Below, one piece after another: positions 1 through 7,825 of a stretch of 64,000 bases of DNA (positions within the stretch are counted from its first letter, which is position 1; each line of letters starts with the position of its first letter). The DNA lies in assembly GCF_004117055.1 (NCBI RefSeq), contig NZ_CP026363.1:1-64000 (forward strand), read 5' to 3'. The position numbers and the translations under genes are program-made. This stretch comes from Brevibacillus agri (GTDB lineage: Bacteria > Bacillota > Bacilli > Brevibacillales > Brevibacillaceae). Below the pieces are notes generated by a model, which was given only the letters and a program-made list of their open reading frames with translations, was not told the DNA's origin and ran no database searches.

Positions 1-294
1 ATATGGCGATGATTGACTTGAAATACTTCGTGTTCGAGCAACCGACTCCATTCCTCGGTTTCCCCAACAGAGCAAGTTGTGCAGAACCTCCCCTTACATC
101 GATGGTACCCGTCTAACATCATGACACCCTTCACATACAAATAGCTTAAACCCATTCTTTGGATTGCCACAGTTACGAAATTTCTCCACTTCTTTTCGGA
201 CAATGGGTCGTATTTTTCTACCATGCTTCTTTTCAAACCGATCCCAATGTTGATTCTCATCAAAGAAAATTTCTCTAAGAATGTTTGTCTCCAT
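1..294 (-). pseudogene. IS91-type transposase, N-terminal fragment (continues off the left edge)
   Basis: The minus-strand reading starts at an ATG at 294 and gives a zinc-binding N-terminal segment (NCGNPKNGF, then CEGCHDVRR) typical of the IS91 (Y2) transposase family. The frame ends after about 66 codons near 94, where this copy lacks two bases relative to the second copy at 7826-9255. The rest of the gene would lie left of the window. Apart from homopolymer-length differences it is almost identical to 8966-9255. It lies just downstream of the ndoA terminator, in the same orientation as ndoA. Family assignment rests on the Cys pattern and on the C-terminal portion seen in the other copy. 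Confidence 0.6.
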
Positions 295-365
295 GACTCT
301 ATTTTACAAATAACTTAACAAGGATGGGTACTCCCCTTCCTCAAAATTTATACTTTCTTATCCGT
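1..365. repeat. Direct repeat copy A (IS91-type element 5' part)
   Basis: Bases 1-365 match 8966-9326 almost base for base, in the same orientation. Differences are mainly one-base length changes in homopolymers and a two-base gap near 110. Both copies stop matching directly beside a poly-A tract that is the T-tract of a terminator on the minus strand, which marks the outer end of the element at about 365. Confidence 0.85.
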
Positions 366-366
366 C

Positions 367-395
367 AAAAAAACCACTTGCTTCACCCAAGTGGC
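367..395 (-). terminator. Rho-independent terminator after ndoA
   Basis: On the minus strand a 7-bp stem (CCACTTG/CAAGTGG) with a 7-base loop is followed by seven T residues. It lies just past the ndoA stop, and the IS91-type repeat begins one base beyond the T-tract. Confidence 0.85.
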
Positions 396-422
396 TTTTC
401 CTCTCCAGTGCCTGATTCATTT

Positions 423-773
423 TTAGAAATCAATGAGTCCCAAGCTGATTTGCAAAGACTCATTGACCCGATCCATCATCTCGTCGTCAAGATGGGTAAT
501 CTTATCAGTCAGCCTCTGTTTGTCAATGGTTCGTATTTGTTCCAACAAAATGACGGAGTCACGATCAAATCCATATGTTTTTGCGTCAATTTCCACATGC
601 GTAGGCAGTTTTGCCTTCTGAATTTTGGGCCGTAATGGCGGCGACGATGACCGTCGGACTAAATCGATTTCCAATGTCGTTCTGATGACTAAAACAGGCC
701 GCACGCCTCCTTGCTCAGAGCCAACGACCGGTGACAGGTCCGCGAAAAATACATCGCCACGTTTGACAATCAC
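423..773 (-). CDS. ndoA: EndoA/MazF-type mRNA interferase toxin (internal compensated frameshift)
   Basis: PemK/MazF family endoribonuclease, 116 codons, the family length. It starts MIVKRGDVFFADLSPVVGSE and ends with the conserved LLEQIRTIDKQRL...LGLIDF tail of Bacillus EndoA (toxin cleaving mRNA at U-rich pentamers). Between about 629 and 684 the residues do not match the family. Shifting the frame by one base restores the expected QNDIGNRFSPTVIVAAITA, so a missing base near 685 and an extra base in a G run near 628 compensate each other. This could be sequence error or a true variant. The antitoxin gene lies four bases upstream, and alr precedes that, as in B. subtilis. Confidence 0.93.
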   Translation of the reverse strand: MIVKRGDVFFADLSPVVGSEQGGVRPVLVIRTTLEIDLVRRSSSPPLRPKIQKAKLPTHVEIDAKTYGFDRDSVILLEQIRTIDKQRLTDKITHLDDEMMDRVNESLQISLGLIDF

Positions 774-776
774 TGG

Positions 777-1056
777 TCACACCCCGCTAACTAAGCGGAC
801 AAGAGTATGGTCAGCCTCTTCTTCAGCGCCAAAAGCCTCCGATGCCATTTTCAGATTAATCTTCGCCATCTCCATATACCCTTTTTGCATTGTCTCGCGG
901 ATCGTACGTTTTTTACGCTCCTTCAAATACAAATGCATCGCCTGGCGAATGAACTCGCTGCGATTGGATTTCTCCTTTTGAATGACGCCATCCACTTCTT
1001 GTAGCAAGTGTTGCGGCAAACTGATCATGATGCGTTTCGTGTTTTGACTTCGACAA
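777..1056 (-). CDS. ndoAI: EndoAI antitoxin, ribbon-helix-helix protein (start region probably frameshifted)
   Basis: Antitoxin partner of EndoA; about 92 residues. The segment NTKRIMISLPQHLLQEVDGV followed by SNRSEFIRQAMHLYL is the RHH/CopG-type DNA-binding fold, and the C-terminal part binds and inhibits the toxin. The in-frame ATG at 1091 adds an unlikely leader. The best start is TTG at 1056, eight bases after a GGAGTGG ribosome site, but one extra A in the run near 1046 puts it out of frame with the body. I infer a one-base insertion there. It precedes ndoA by a few bases and probably autoregulates the pair together with alr. Confidence 0.85.
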
Positions 1057-1253
1057 GACAAATCCACTCCAACCATGACCGTAACTTCCATCTACCATGC
1101 AGTTCTTGAAAGAACAGCCAGCATGAACAATACCATTATGTCGAAACCATTGCAAAAATATACCTATCCGTACGCTTTTCAGGCAAAAAAGCCCACATTT
1201 GCGCTTAACTAATATTCGCGCTCCAATACAAAATTCCTGCTGGTTTTTGTTTG

Positions 1254-2455
1254 CTAGTTATTTACACTTTTCCTGGCGCGTGTTTTCATCGCCAATGGAT
1301 GGAACACTTCGGCCACTTCCTTGTTGCGAACATAGACGCGCGGAATCCGGTAATTCAGCATGCAGGGAACTTCGTAGTTGATCGTTCCGAGCAAAGCGGC
1401 AACCTCATCCAGCGAGATTTCCTCGTCTCCCTGCTTACCGTACAGAACGATCTCCTCATCGACCTGCCCTGCGCCCGGCTCCAGCCTGACCATGATCTGG
1501 TCCATGCAGACTCGCCCGACAATTGGATAGCGGGAACCATTGTACAACACTTCTCCCCGATTGGACAAGAGGCGGGAGTACCCGTCTGCGTATCCGATCG
1601 GCAGCGTCGCGATCCGCTCGCCAAGCTTTGCTGTGTACGTAGCGCCATAGCTGACCGTAAACGGCTCTACAGCGGTCTTTACATGCGCAATTCTGGTTTT
1701 CAGGGAAAGAGCAGGGACAAGAGGGACGTCCGCTCGCTCTTTCATGTACGGAGAAGGATACAATCCGTATAAACCTATGCCTAAACGGATCGTATCATAC
1801 CCCCAATCGGGAAAAGCGATCGCTGCCGCCGTATTGCAGCAGTGAACTTTCGGCAACTTTTTCCCTTGCTCGCGCAGCGCCTGCAAAAGGATTGAAACGT
1901 CTCGTGTTGTCGTCGCACATGGGTCGTATCCGGTTCATCCGCGCAGGCAAAGTGCGTGAAAATGCCTGTCCATTCCAGCTTGGCGCTGTTTTCAAGCGCC
2001 GCTACCACTTCGAGCAAATCATCTGTCGTCCGAACGCCCAGGCGTCCCATGCCTGTGTCGGTTTTGACGTGCACACCGACAGGGCGAAGCTCAGCCTGTT
2101 CCAGCCGCTGATTCGCTGAAACGATCCATTCCGGGCTGTACGCCGTCAGTTCTACATTCAGCCTGCTGGCTTGCTCGACCGAATCAGCCGGGGTGTACCC
2201 GAGCACCAGTATCGGCGCGTCTATGCCCGCTGTCCGCAGGATGATCGCTTCATCGAGCATCGCTACTGCCAAAGAGTCGGCACCGCTTGCCAGCGCCTCT
2301 CTGGCGACATGCACAGCGCCATGACCGTAGCCGTCTGCCTTGACGACAGCCATAATGCCCGTGCTTTTCGGCAAGTGGCCGCGGAACGTCTCGACATTGG
2401 CCCGGATGGCGTCCAAATCAACCTCAACCCAAGTGTCACGACAAAACGGTTTCAT
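1254..2455 (-). pseudogene. alr: Alanine racemase, one-base frameshift
   Basis: PLP-dependent fold-type III racemase converting L- to D-alanine for peptidoglycan. The first frame (2455 to about 1890) carries the PLP lysine, K39 in AVVKADGYGHGA, and runs to FTHFACADEPDT. The remainder (about 1886 to 1254) is in another frame and contains VSYGATYTAKLGERIATLP with the catalytic tyrosine, then VGRVCMDQIMV and the C-terminal beta domain. Together they make a normal ~390-residue enzyme. Adding one T in the run near 1889 (TCC TTT TTG CAG) joins them. Since alr is usually essential without external D-alanine, sequence error is more likely than loss. The neighbours ydcC and ndoAI match the B. subtilis order. 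Confidence 0.9.
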
Positions 2456-2457
2456 TT

Positions 2458-2898
2458 CTATCTCCTCTTGTTCCCTTTATGATAGTAAAACAAGCGCTCA
2501 TTCAAATGGCTGAGAAACTGCCTGGAAACCATCAGCGATTCTTTTTTGCCTCCCAAACGGTAGAAATGGCGGCCTTCGTAAACTTGCTCCACTTCTGACA
2601 GCGGGTAGCTGGTTTCTTTGCCAGAGATGCTGACAATCAGGTGAGTCTTCGTCAGCTTGTACACAGGACGCATGGTCGCCTTGTACAGGAACGGTGCCAG
2701 GCCGACGACCGCAATGGCAATCGCAAAGGCAAGCACTTTGAAGGTCGTGTCATTGCTCGGAAAAAACTGGGCGAGAATCATCATGCCCAAAACGAAGGCG
2801 ACAGTCTCTGCGATGCGCATACTCCAGCTTTTTCGCAACAGCATGTCCACGTAGGTCGACTCTTCCTGGTACAAAACATCGGTAGACGGTTTTTTCAT
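2458..2898 (-). CDS. Small membrane protein with PH-like C-terminal domain
   Basis: 146 residues from the ATG at 2898, preceded by GAGGTGG; a longer reading to 2967 lacks a good ribosome site. Two hydrophobic segments (around IAETVAFVLGMMILAQFF and VLAFAIAIAVVGLAPFLY) form a hairpin, followed by a compact beta-rich part (YKLTKTHLIVSISGKETSYP, then VEQVYEGRHFYRLGGKKESL) resembling bacterial PH-domain proteins of the YcxB/YdbT kind. It lies two bases from the alr start and probably shares its transcript. No specific function can be assigned. Confidence 0.65.
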   Translation of the reverse strand: MKKPSTDVLYQEESTYVDMLLRKSWSMRIAETVAFVLGMMILAQFFPSNDTTFKVLAFAIAIAVVGLAPFLYKATMRPVYKLTKTHLIVSISGKETSYPLSEVEQVYEGRHFYRLGGKKESLMVSRQFLSHLNERLFYYHKGNKRR

Positions 2899-3129
2899 CT
2901 TACAGCATGCCACCTCATTACGGTATAAGTTACCTTGAATGTATCGTGTTTTCCTGCTGCGTGTCAATTCGGGGTTTGTCCTTTTTCCTCCTGCACACGC
3001 GAGCTTACAGGGGCAAATCGGCCGACTGCGCGCGATCCCGGAGCGTTATTTTGCGTGGCGAAAGATATCTCGCCATGCAGTCCGGCCTGCCATATGCGGA
3101 GGAAGGGAGACGGAGACAGCGACAGAGAC

Positions 3130-3168
3130 GCAAAAAGCCAGGCGAGATGTGCTCCCGCCTGACTTGTT
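3130..3168 (-). terminator. Terminator after the triple-repeat secreted protein
   Basis: On the minus strand GTCAGGCG...CGCCTGGC forms a stem followed by a T-tract just downstream of the stop at 3179. Confidence 0.75.
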
Positions 3169-3178
3169 TGCAGCGCTG

Positions 3179-4300
3179 TTATTGCTCGCTCGCTGTGCCT
3201 TGCTCTTCTTTTTTCAGGTCATGTTTGCGGATGGCGATTTTCTCAAAGCTGCCTTCCACCATTTTTTGCACCATGGAAGCCAGCTCCTCGCTGCGCTTGT
3301 CCGCTTGCTCCTGCGTCAGCTTGCCTGCTTCGACCGCTTCCTTCAATTTGGCTTCCTGTTCTTTTACCAGCAGGGCTACCACATCATCCACAGATACACC
3401 TTGCGCTTCCGCTACGGCTGCCAATGTCTTGCCTGCTTTCAGCTCTTCTTGCAGTTTGGCGGCGTCGAGTTTCAGCAAGGACAACAGTTCTTCGTTTTTG
3501 TCGAAGCCAAATCCAAATCCGAAGCCTTTGCCTGGTCCTTTGCCCGGATGCGTGTTTTGCACCATTTCTTTTACGCGCTCTGCTGCGTTTTCGTTCAGTT
3601 TATCGGCTTGTTCCTGTGTCAGCTTGCCTGCTTCCACTGCTTCTTTCAGCTTGGCTTCCTGCTCTTTTACCAGCAGGGCTACCACATCATCCACGGATAC
3701 GCCTTGCGCTTCCGCTACGGCTGCCAATGTCTTGCCTGCTTTCAGCTCTTCTTGCAGTTTGGCGGCGTCGAGTTTCAGCAAGGACAGCAGTTCTTCGTTT
3801 TTGTCGAGGCCAAATCCGAAGCCTTTGCCTGGTCCTTTGCCCGGATGCGTGTTTTGCACCATTTCTTTTACGCGCTCTGCCGCGTTTTCGTTCATCTTAT
3901 CGGCTTGTTCCTGTGTCAGCTTGCCTGCTTCGACCGCTTCTTTCAGCTTGGCTTCCTGCTGTTTGACCAACAGCGCTACGACGTCATCCACAGACACGCC
4001 TTGCGCTTCCGCTATGGCTGCCAGCGTCTTGCCTGCTTTCAGCTCTTCCTCCAGCTTGGCTGCATCCAGCTTCAGCAAGGACAACAGCTCAGTGTTTTCT
4101 TTGAAGGAGATTCCTTTCGCGAATCCGCCCGGGTGACCCAGCTTGTTGAATGCGAACTTCACCTCTGCCGGTTTGTTCAATTGCTGTGCTTGCGCCTCTG
4201 TTTGCGCTGTATCTGCTGCCAGGGCGCTGCCCAAGCTCCCGATACTCAGAACCGCTGCCATCGTGCCCAAAAGCATACCCAGTTTTGCTTTGCTAAACAT
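3179..4300 (-). CDS. Secreted protein with three tandem ~100-residue repeats
   Basis: 373 residues. Residues 1-29 are a signal peptide ending SLGSALAA. A short variable region follows, then three nearly identical units (about 69-167, 168-268, 269-350). Each has LLSLLKLDAAKL, a helix-turn-helix-like AGKTLAAVAEAQGVSVDDVV, an amphipathic KEAVEAGKLTQEQADK helix, and, between units, a PGKGPGKGFGFG linker. The C-terminus is charged (KKEEQGTASEQ). It has no wall-sorting motif or lipobox, so secretion into the wall or medium is likely. Related single units occur in uncharacterised Bacillales secreted proteins, some assigned to DUF2680-like families; I cannot confirm the family. It sits between the IS5-type element and the PH-like gene, within the otherwise conserved ydcC-alr neighbourhood. 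Confidence 0.8.
   Translation of the reverse strand: MFSKAKLGMLLGTMAAVLSIGSLGSALAADTAQTEAQAQQLNKPAEVKFAFNKLGHPGGFAKGISFKENTELLSLLKLDAAKLEEELKAGKTLAAIAEAQGVSVDDVVALLVKQQEAKLKEAVEAGKLTQEQADKMNENAAERVKEMVQNTHPGKGPGKGFGFGLDKNEELLSLLKLDAAKLQEELKAGKTLAAVAEAQGVSVDDVVALLVKEQEAKLKEAVEAGKLTQEQADKLNENAAERVKEMVQNTHPGKGPGKGFGFGFGFDKNEELLSLLKLDAAKLQEELKAGKTLAAVAEAQGVSVDDVVALLVKEQEAKLKEAVEAGKLTQEQADKRSEELASMVQKMVEGSFEKIAIRKHDLKKEEQGTASEQ
3251..4096 (-). repeat. Three in-frame tandem coding repeats (~300 bp each)
   Basis: The coding sequence of residues 69-350 is three copies of a ~300-bp unit. Copies two and three are almost identical at DNA level; copy one is slightly diverged. Units one and two differ in length by two residues because the FGFG linker dipeptide is expanded (FGFGFGF), a typical slippage change. 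Confidence 0.9.
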
Positions 4301-4379
4301 ATTTGCTCAACCCTTTCATCTGCTGTAGTTATGTACCGCATCTCCCTGGTACAAGTCCAAGTGTACAGGGGCTTTATTA

Positions 4380-5237
4380 GGATGTGTCTGAAAACTCATT
4401 ATTGAGTTAGTTTAAAGATGGACGCGACATATACAAACGCTAGGAATGATTTGGCCAGCTTGTCGTAACGAGTAGCGATTCGTCGAAAATGTTTGATTTT
4501 ATTGAAGAAGCACTCCACCAAGTGCCGTTCTTTATAGCGGTACCAATCCACTTTCCAAGGATTTTTATTATTCGCTTTAGGCGGGATGGTGTACGCTGCC
4601 TGCTTAGCCGTAATCCAATGCCGAATGCCTTCTGAGCCGTAGGCTTTGTCACCAACAATATGGCTTCCCGTAAGATCAAACCCTTGAAGCAAATTGATCG
4701 CTGGAACGGAATCATAGACGTGCCCCCCCGTGAGAAGAAAAGCGAGGGGATTCCCTAATCCATCGACGACGGTATGAAGTTTGGTTGTCTTTCCGCCACG
4801 GCTGACGCCTATGTGCTGATTTACTTCGTGTCCTTCTGCGTTTTTTTAGCACCCGCACTGTGTTGATGAGCTTTGACCGATGTAGAATCGATGCTCAAGT
4901 TTTCAAAGTCAGGTTCTACGTGAAGAGCTTGGAAGATGGCGACAAGTAATCCGGTATCTCTCCACTTGCAGAAGCGACTGTAGACCGTTTTCCATGAACC
5001 ATAACGTTCTTCCGGCAAATCTCGCCAAGCCGCACCACTTCGGGCAATCCAAAGAATGGCATTAAACATGGTACGATTACTTAATTTGGACGGACGTCCT
5101 GTTCGATAGGGGGGGAACATGTCCTGAATTTGTTCCCACTGTTCATCGTTTATTTCGTACCGTCTTTGAATCATGCTCGTTGCTCCATTCGTTTTTCCTA
5201 AATCATACCACATTTTCTTTAGTTTTCAGACACGTCC
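4380..5237 (-). mobile_element. IS5-family (IS427-like group) insertion sequence, 858 bp
   Basis: Imperfect terminal inverted repeats GGATGTGTCTGAAAAC (4380-) and GGACGTGTCTGAAAAC (ending 5237, reverse strand) bound a two-frame transposase. TA on both sides (4378-4379 and 5238-5239) is consistent with the 2-bp target duplication common in this group. The element appears complete and recent. It separates the ydcC-like gene from the repeat-protein gene. Confidence 0.9.
4399..5174 (-). CDS. IS5-family transposase, probable programmed -1 frameshift
   Basis: The first frame starts at ATG 5174 (GGAG eight bases upstream) and encodes the N-terminal part: YEINDEQWEQIQDMFPP, then a DDE-type first aspartate in LSIDSTSVKAHQHSAGAKK. 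It ends at 4821. The run of seven A residues at the AKK codons is a slippery site; a -1 shift there gives NAEGHEVNQHIGVSRGGKTT and leads without interruption into the frame ending at 4399. That frame has the second aspartate in HIVGDKAYGS and the glutamate in RHLVECFFNKIKHFRRIATR. This two-frame arrangement with an A7 site is typical of the IS427 group, so the fusion protein is probably functional. Confidence 0.87.
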
Positions 5238-5317
5238 TAGATTCCTGTTTGAGAAAAATGGAAAACTTGCGGGAAAGTCAAGGAGTATTTGTAAGAGCCA
5301 AAAGCTTCCCCTATGCA

Positions 5318-5352
5318 CAAAAAAAGAGGACGGTCACGCCCCGTCCCCTCTC
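5318..5352 (-). terminator. Terminator after the ydcC-like gene
   Basis: On the minus strand an AGAGGGGACGG...CCGTCCTCT stem is followed by seven T residues, just past the stop at 5367. Confidence 0.85.
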
Positions 5353-5366
5353 CCGTATTTTCTTTC

Positions 5367-6400
5367 TTATTTCCCGCCGAGACCATATGTCGACTGGGCG
5401 ACATTCACCATCTCTTCTTCAGGCAAATCGCCGGCGATCGTAAATTCTACTCCGTCCAGCTCCCACGTCAGAAGTCGCGTGTTTTCACCCGTTTGCGCCA
5501 GCACCCCAACCGTAAAGCCGAGGTTGACCGGCATGCCCTGTTCATACGAGACGGATGCTTCTGTCGGACGGGCTTCAATCAGCTTGTAGTTGTAAGCTCC
5601 CTTGTAATTGAGGATGACCGTTCTCGCCGTCGCGCGTGACAGGCTCGATATCGCCCTGTTTGACTCCTTCCGGCACATACGTTGGAACGATGACGCCAAA
5701 CTGGCTGTTCGGCTGCTGGGCAACCTGTCCATTCGCCCTGCCATGGTAGGAATCGCCGTCAACGAGCTGGTCGTCATGTTGCGATCTTTGTCAAAGGCAT
5801 CCTTGTCAAATGTCGGATTGAACGAAAATTCGGTAAAGTCGATTTTCACCAGCGGCTTCATGCTCGAATCCATAATCTCTGCATGGGTAGGCTTGAAGTC
5901 TTCGGTCAGCCAAATTTTTTGCTTGGTCAGAGAGCGATTGCCGGTGTAATTGGCTTTCACCTCAAACACGTACTGCTTTTCCTCCATCTTCATCTGACGC
6001 TCCGTGTCGTCGATGATACTCTTCGCCAGCGTCTCGTACAAATACAGGGGGCCGTTGTTTTCCGGCCATCCGCTCTGGAAGCGGAAGCTCTTGTTCAGAT
6101 GTGGAGTCAGTACAAATACTCCTCGTTGTTGCGCAAAATGATCTGCGTGATTCCGCGCTGTTTGGAAGTAAGAGCTACCCGATAGTTGGTGGGCTTTTCA
6201 TACCAAACCTGAACGTCGTACTCCATTGGAGTAGAGCCCGTCTGCATGGTCAAAACTGCCTGAGACTTGTACCCGCTCATTTTTCCCAGCGTCCCGTTCA
6301 GGTCACTCACCACATCTTCCGGTGTTTTCTGACCGAAGCAACCGCCGAGCAGCAACGTAAAGACCAACAATAACACCAGTGGTAAAGCTGCCCTCTTCAT
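5367..6400 (-). pseudogene. ydcC: YdcC-like sporulation lipoprotein, frameshifted
   Basis: LolA-fold lipoprotein of the YdcC group, anchored outside the membrane and linked to sporulation/germination in Bacillales. It starts MKRAALPLVLL with lipobox LLGGCF. The N-terminal frame reads to about 6107 (ITQIILRNNEEYLY). The next frame gives LTPHLNKSFRF and a long KQKIWLTEDFKPTHAEIMD segment, and the C-terminal frame ends AGDLPEEEMVNVAQSTYGLGGK. Between about 5745 and 5615 yet another frame gives a sensible NGQVAQQPNSQFGVIVPTYV, so at least three one-base indels are present. It lies between acpS and alr as in B. subtilis. Whether it is truly broken or mis-sequenced cannot be settled here. Confidence 0.75.
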
Positions 6401-6643
6401 TCAATGAACTCCTCCTTGTCAACTTTTTCGACAAAGAAGGGCACCCCTGTCTATTTCCTGGGAAATCTGTCAGTCTTTCGCCTCTGGCCGCGCTCATCGT
6501 GTCAAAATGCTGTACTGGGTACAAAAGGACGCGATATCGCTTGATCGGCTGAAGACTTACCCTTCCTGTGTAAGAGCAGGTAGTCCCTCCTGATCTACGC
6601 GATATAAATGTATGTCCATCCTCGTCCCAATATGCAGACAAGT

Positions 6644-7025
6644 TTACAGCTCTTCCACAACTACCTGTGCCATGGCGTGTGTCTGACTGTGGGAAATGCT
6701 TACGTGTACGCGAACGCGCTGCGGGTCCAAACCGAGCTGGTCAAAACGTCGCCGTCTACTCGCATCATCGGCTTGCCCGTCTCGCTCGGGGTAATTTCCA
6801 TATCCAAAAAGCCGAGCGCATGGCGATGCCTGTCCCGAGCGCTTTCCGCTCCGGCTTCCTTCGCCGCAAACCTGCCCGCCACCATTTCCGCTTGTCTCGA
6901 TTCCGCTTGCCAGCCAGCAGCTTCTTTTCTGCTTCGGTCAAAAACCGTCCGATCGCCTTTCCTGTCGTTCATCAAGGCGGCGATCCGCTCAATTTCCACG
7001 ATATCCACCCAATGCCGATAATCAT
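6644..7025 (-). pseudogene. acpS: Holo-ACP synthase, multiple frameshifts
   Basis: AcpS transfers 4'-phosphopantetheine from CoA to acyl carrier protein. The reading starts at ATG 7025 (GGGAGGG upstream) as MIIGIG, then, after one missing base, DIVEIERIAALM with the Mg-binding aspartate. It continues through [14 protein letters not shown] with the catalytic glutamate, [19 protein letters not shown], and ends in a further frame [20 protein letters not shown] at a TAA at 6644. All expected AcpS parts are present over ~125 codons, in at least three frames. AcpS is essential in most bacteria, so sequencing or assembly indels are the likely cause. It is followed by ydcC, as in B. subtilis. Confidence 0.85.
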
Positions 7026-7108
7026 GGACTCTCGCCCTCCCAGCTTGTAGATTCTGCTGTCACAGTACCATCCTCCTCGGCCTTTTTGCAAGCGCGGATG
7101 AAAAAACG

Positions 7109-7136
7109 AAAAAACCCCCGCATATAGCGGAGGTTG
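7109..7136 (-). terminator. Terminator after the gamma-SASP gene
   Basis: On the minus strand a CCTCCGC...GCGGGGG stem with a short loop is followed by six T residues, directly downstream of the SASP stop at 7150. Confidence 0.8.
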
Positions 7137-7149
7137 TTGTCCATAGCTA

Positions 7150-7316
7150 CTACTCAGTAGCTTGACCTGCTTGTTGGCCGGATTTTTGAGCGGATTGCTG
7201 GTTTTGACGACGAAACTCCGCTACGTTGTTTCCGCTCGCGAATTCCAGTCGCAGTGTTTTGCGCCTGAGCTGCTTGGTTTGCTTTGTTCAAACCGTTTGC
7301 TTGTTTTGTTAGGCAT
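7150..7316 (-). pseudogene. sspE: Gamma-type small acid-soluble spore protein, frameshifted
   Basis: This ~55-residue gene is missed by simple ORF calling. From ATG 7316, behind GGAGGAGGTGAATGGAACG, the reading begins MPNKT. A shifted frame gives ANGLNKANQAAQAQNTATG, and a third gives EFASGNNVAEFRRQNQQS then AQKSGQQAGQATE. The glutamine- and alanine-rich repeats with an EFAS site cut by the germination protease GPR are diagnostic of gamma-SASP, an amino-acid reserve in spores. The length of 167 bases is not a multiple of three, so net indels exist. The strong ribosome site and own terminator indicate a single-gene transcript made in the forespore. Confidence 0.8.
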
Positions 7317-7529
7317 CGTTCCATTCACCTCCTCCGACGTCACTGAATATAATTTGTACCGCCCCCCTCGCTGGTATCCATCCTCATTTTTCCAGATCGA
7401 GGCATCACAGAACGGCGCGGACGCTGCGTCCTTTCGGCAGGACGGGCATCCTATACGTTTTGCTGCGCAGGAAATCCGTCACAACCGCGAATTATGTTGT
7501 TCGACTACACTTGAAGGAGGAGCACCTGT

Positions 7530-7804
7530 ATGGCTCAAACCGTTATTGTCTATACCCAAACTACGTGCGGCCCTTGCCAGGAAGAAAAAATGTGGCTGGC
7601 ATCCCAAAACGTCGCTTTTGAAGACAGAGATATCCGCAAAAACGATGCTATTTCCAGGAAGCAATCAACCTTGGCGCCAGCATGACCCCTGTTACGTTTA
7701 TCGAAAAGGAAAACGGGGAGCAATTCGTCATTCACGGCTTCGACAAGGAAGAACTAAGAAAACAGTCAGGGAAAAACGCCCTGACTGTCCCTTTTTTGCG
7801 CTAG
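7530..7804 (+). pseudogene. Glutaredoxin/thioredoxin-like small redox protein, frameshifted
   Basis: It starts MAQTVIVYTQTTCGPCQEEK behind AAGGAGG. CGPC is the redox-active motif of a glutaredoxin-type fold. The frame breaks after FEDRDIRKNDA near 7652. Adding one base continues as YFQEAINLGASMTPVTFIE, with the conserved cis-proline in TPVTF, then HGFDKEELRK. The open frame then runs through the terminator hairpin to a TAG at 7804, so the true stop is probably earlier and hidden by a second small indel. It likely acts in cytoplasmic thiol-disulfide exchange; the substrate is unknown. It is transcribed alone, divergent from the SASP gene. Confidence 0.75.
7763..7798 (+). terminator. Terminator of the glutaredoxin-like gene
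   Basis: CAGTCAGGG and CCCTGACTG form a 9-bp stem followed by CCC and six T residues. The 3' end of the IS91-type remnant begins within about 30 bases. Confidence 0.9.
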
Positions 7805-7825
7805 AGGATATCCGAAAGTTTGTAT

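Noticed and set aside
2907..4405. Long plus-strand ORFs (409 and 488 codons) opposite the triple-repeat gene
   Set aside because: They are antisense readings of the repeat gene, with the repeated Cys/Phe/Leu-rich pattern expected from its complement; no ribosome site or domain.
6303..6641. 112-codon minus-strand ORF between acpS and ydcC
   Set aside because: It overlaps the start of the ydcC-like gene in another frame and has no recognisable domain.
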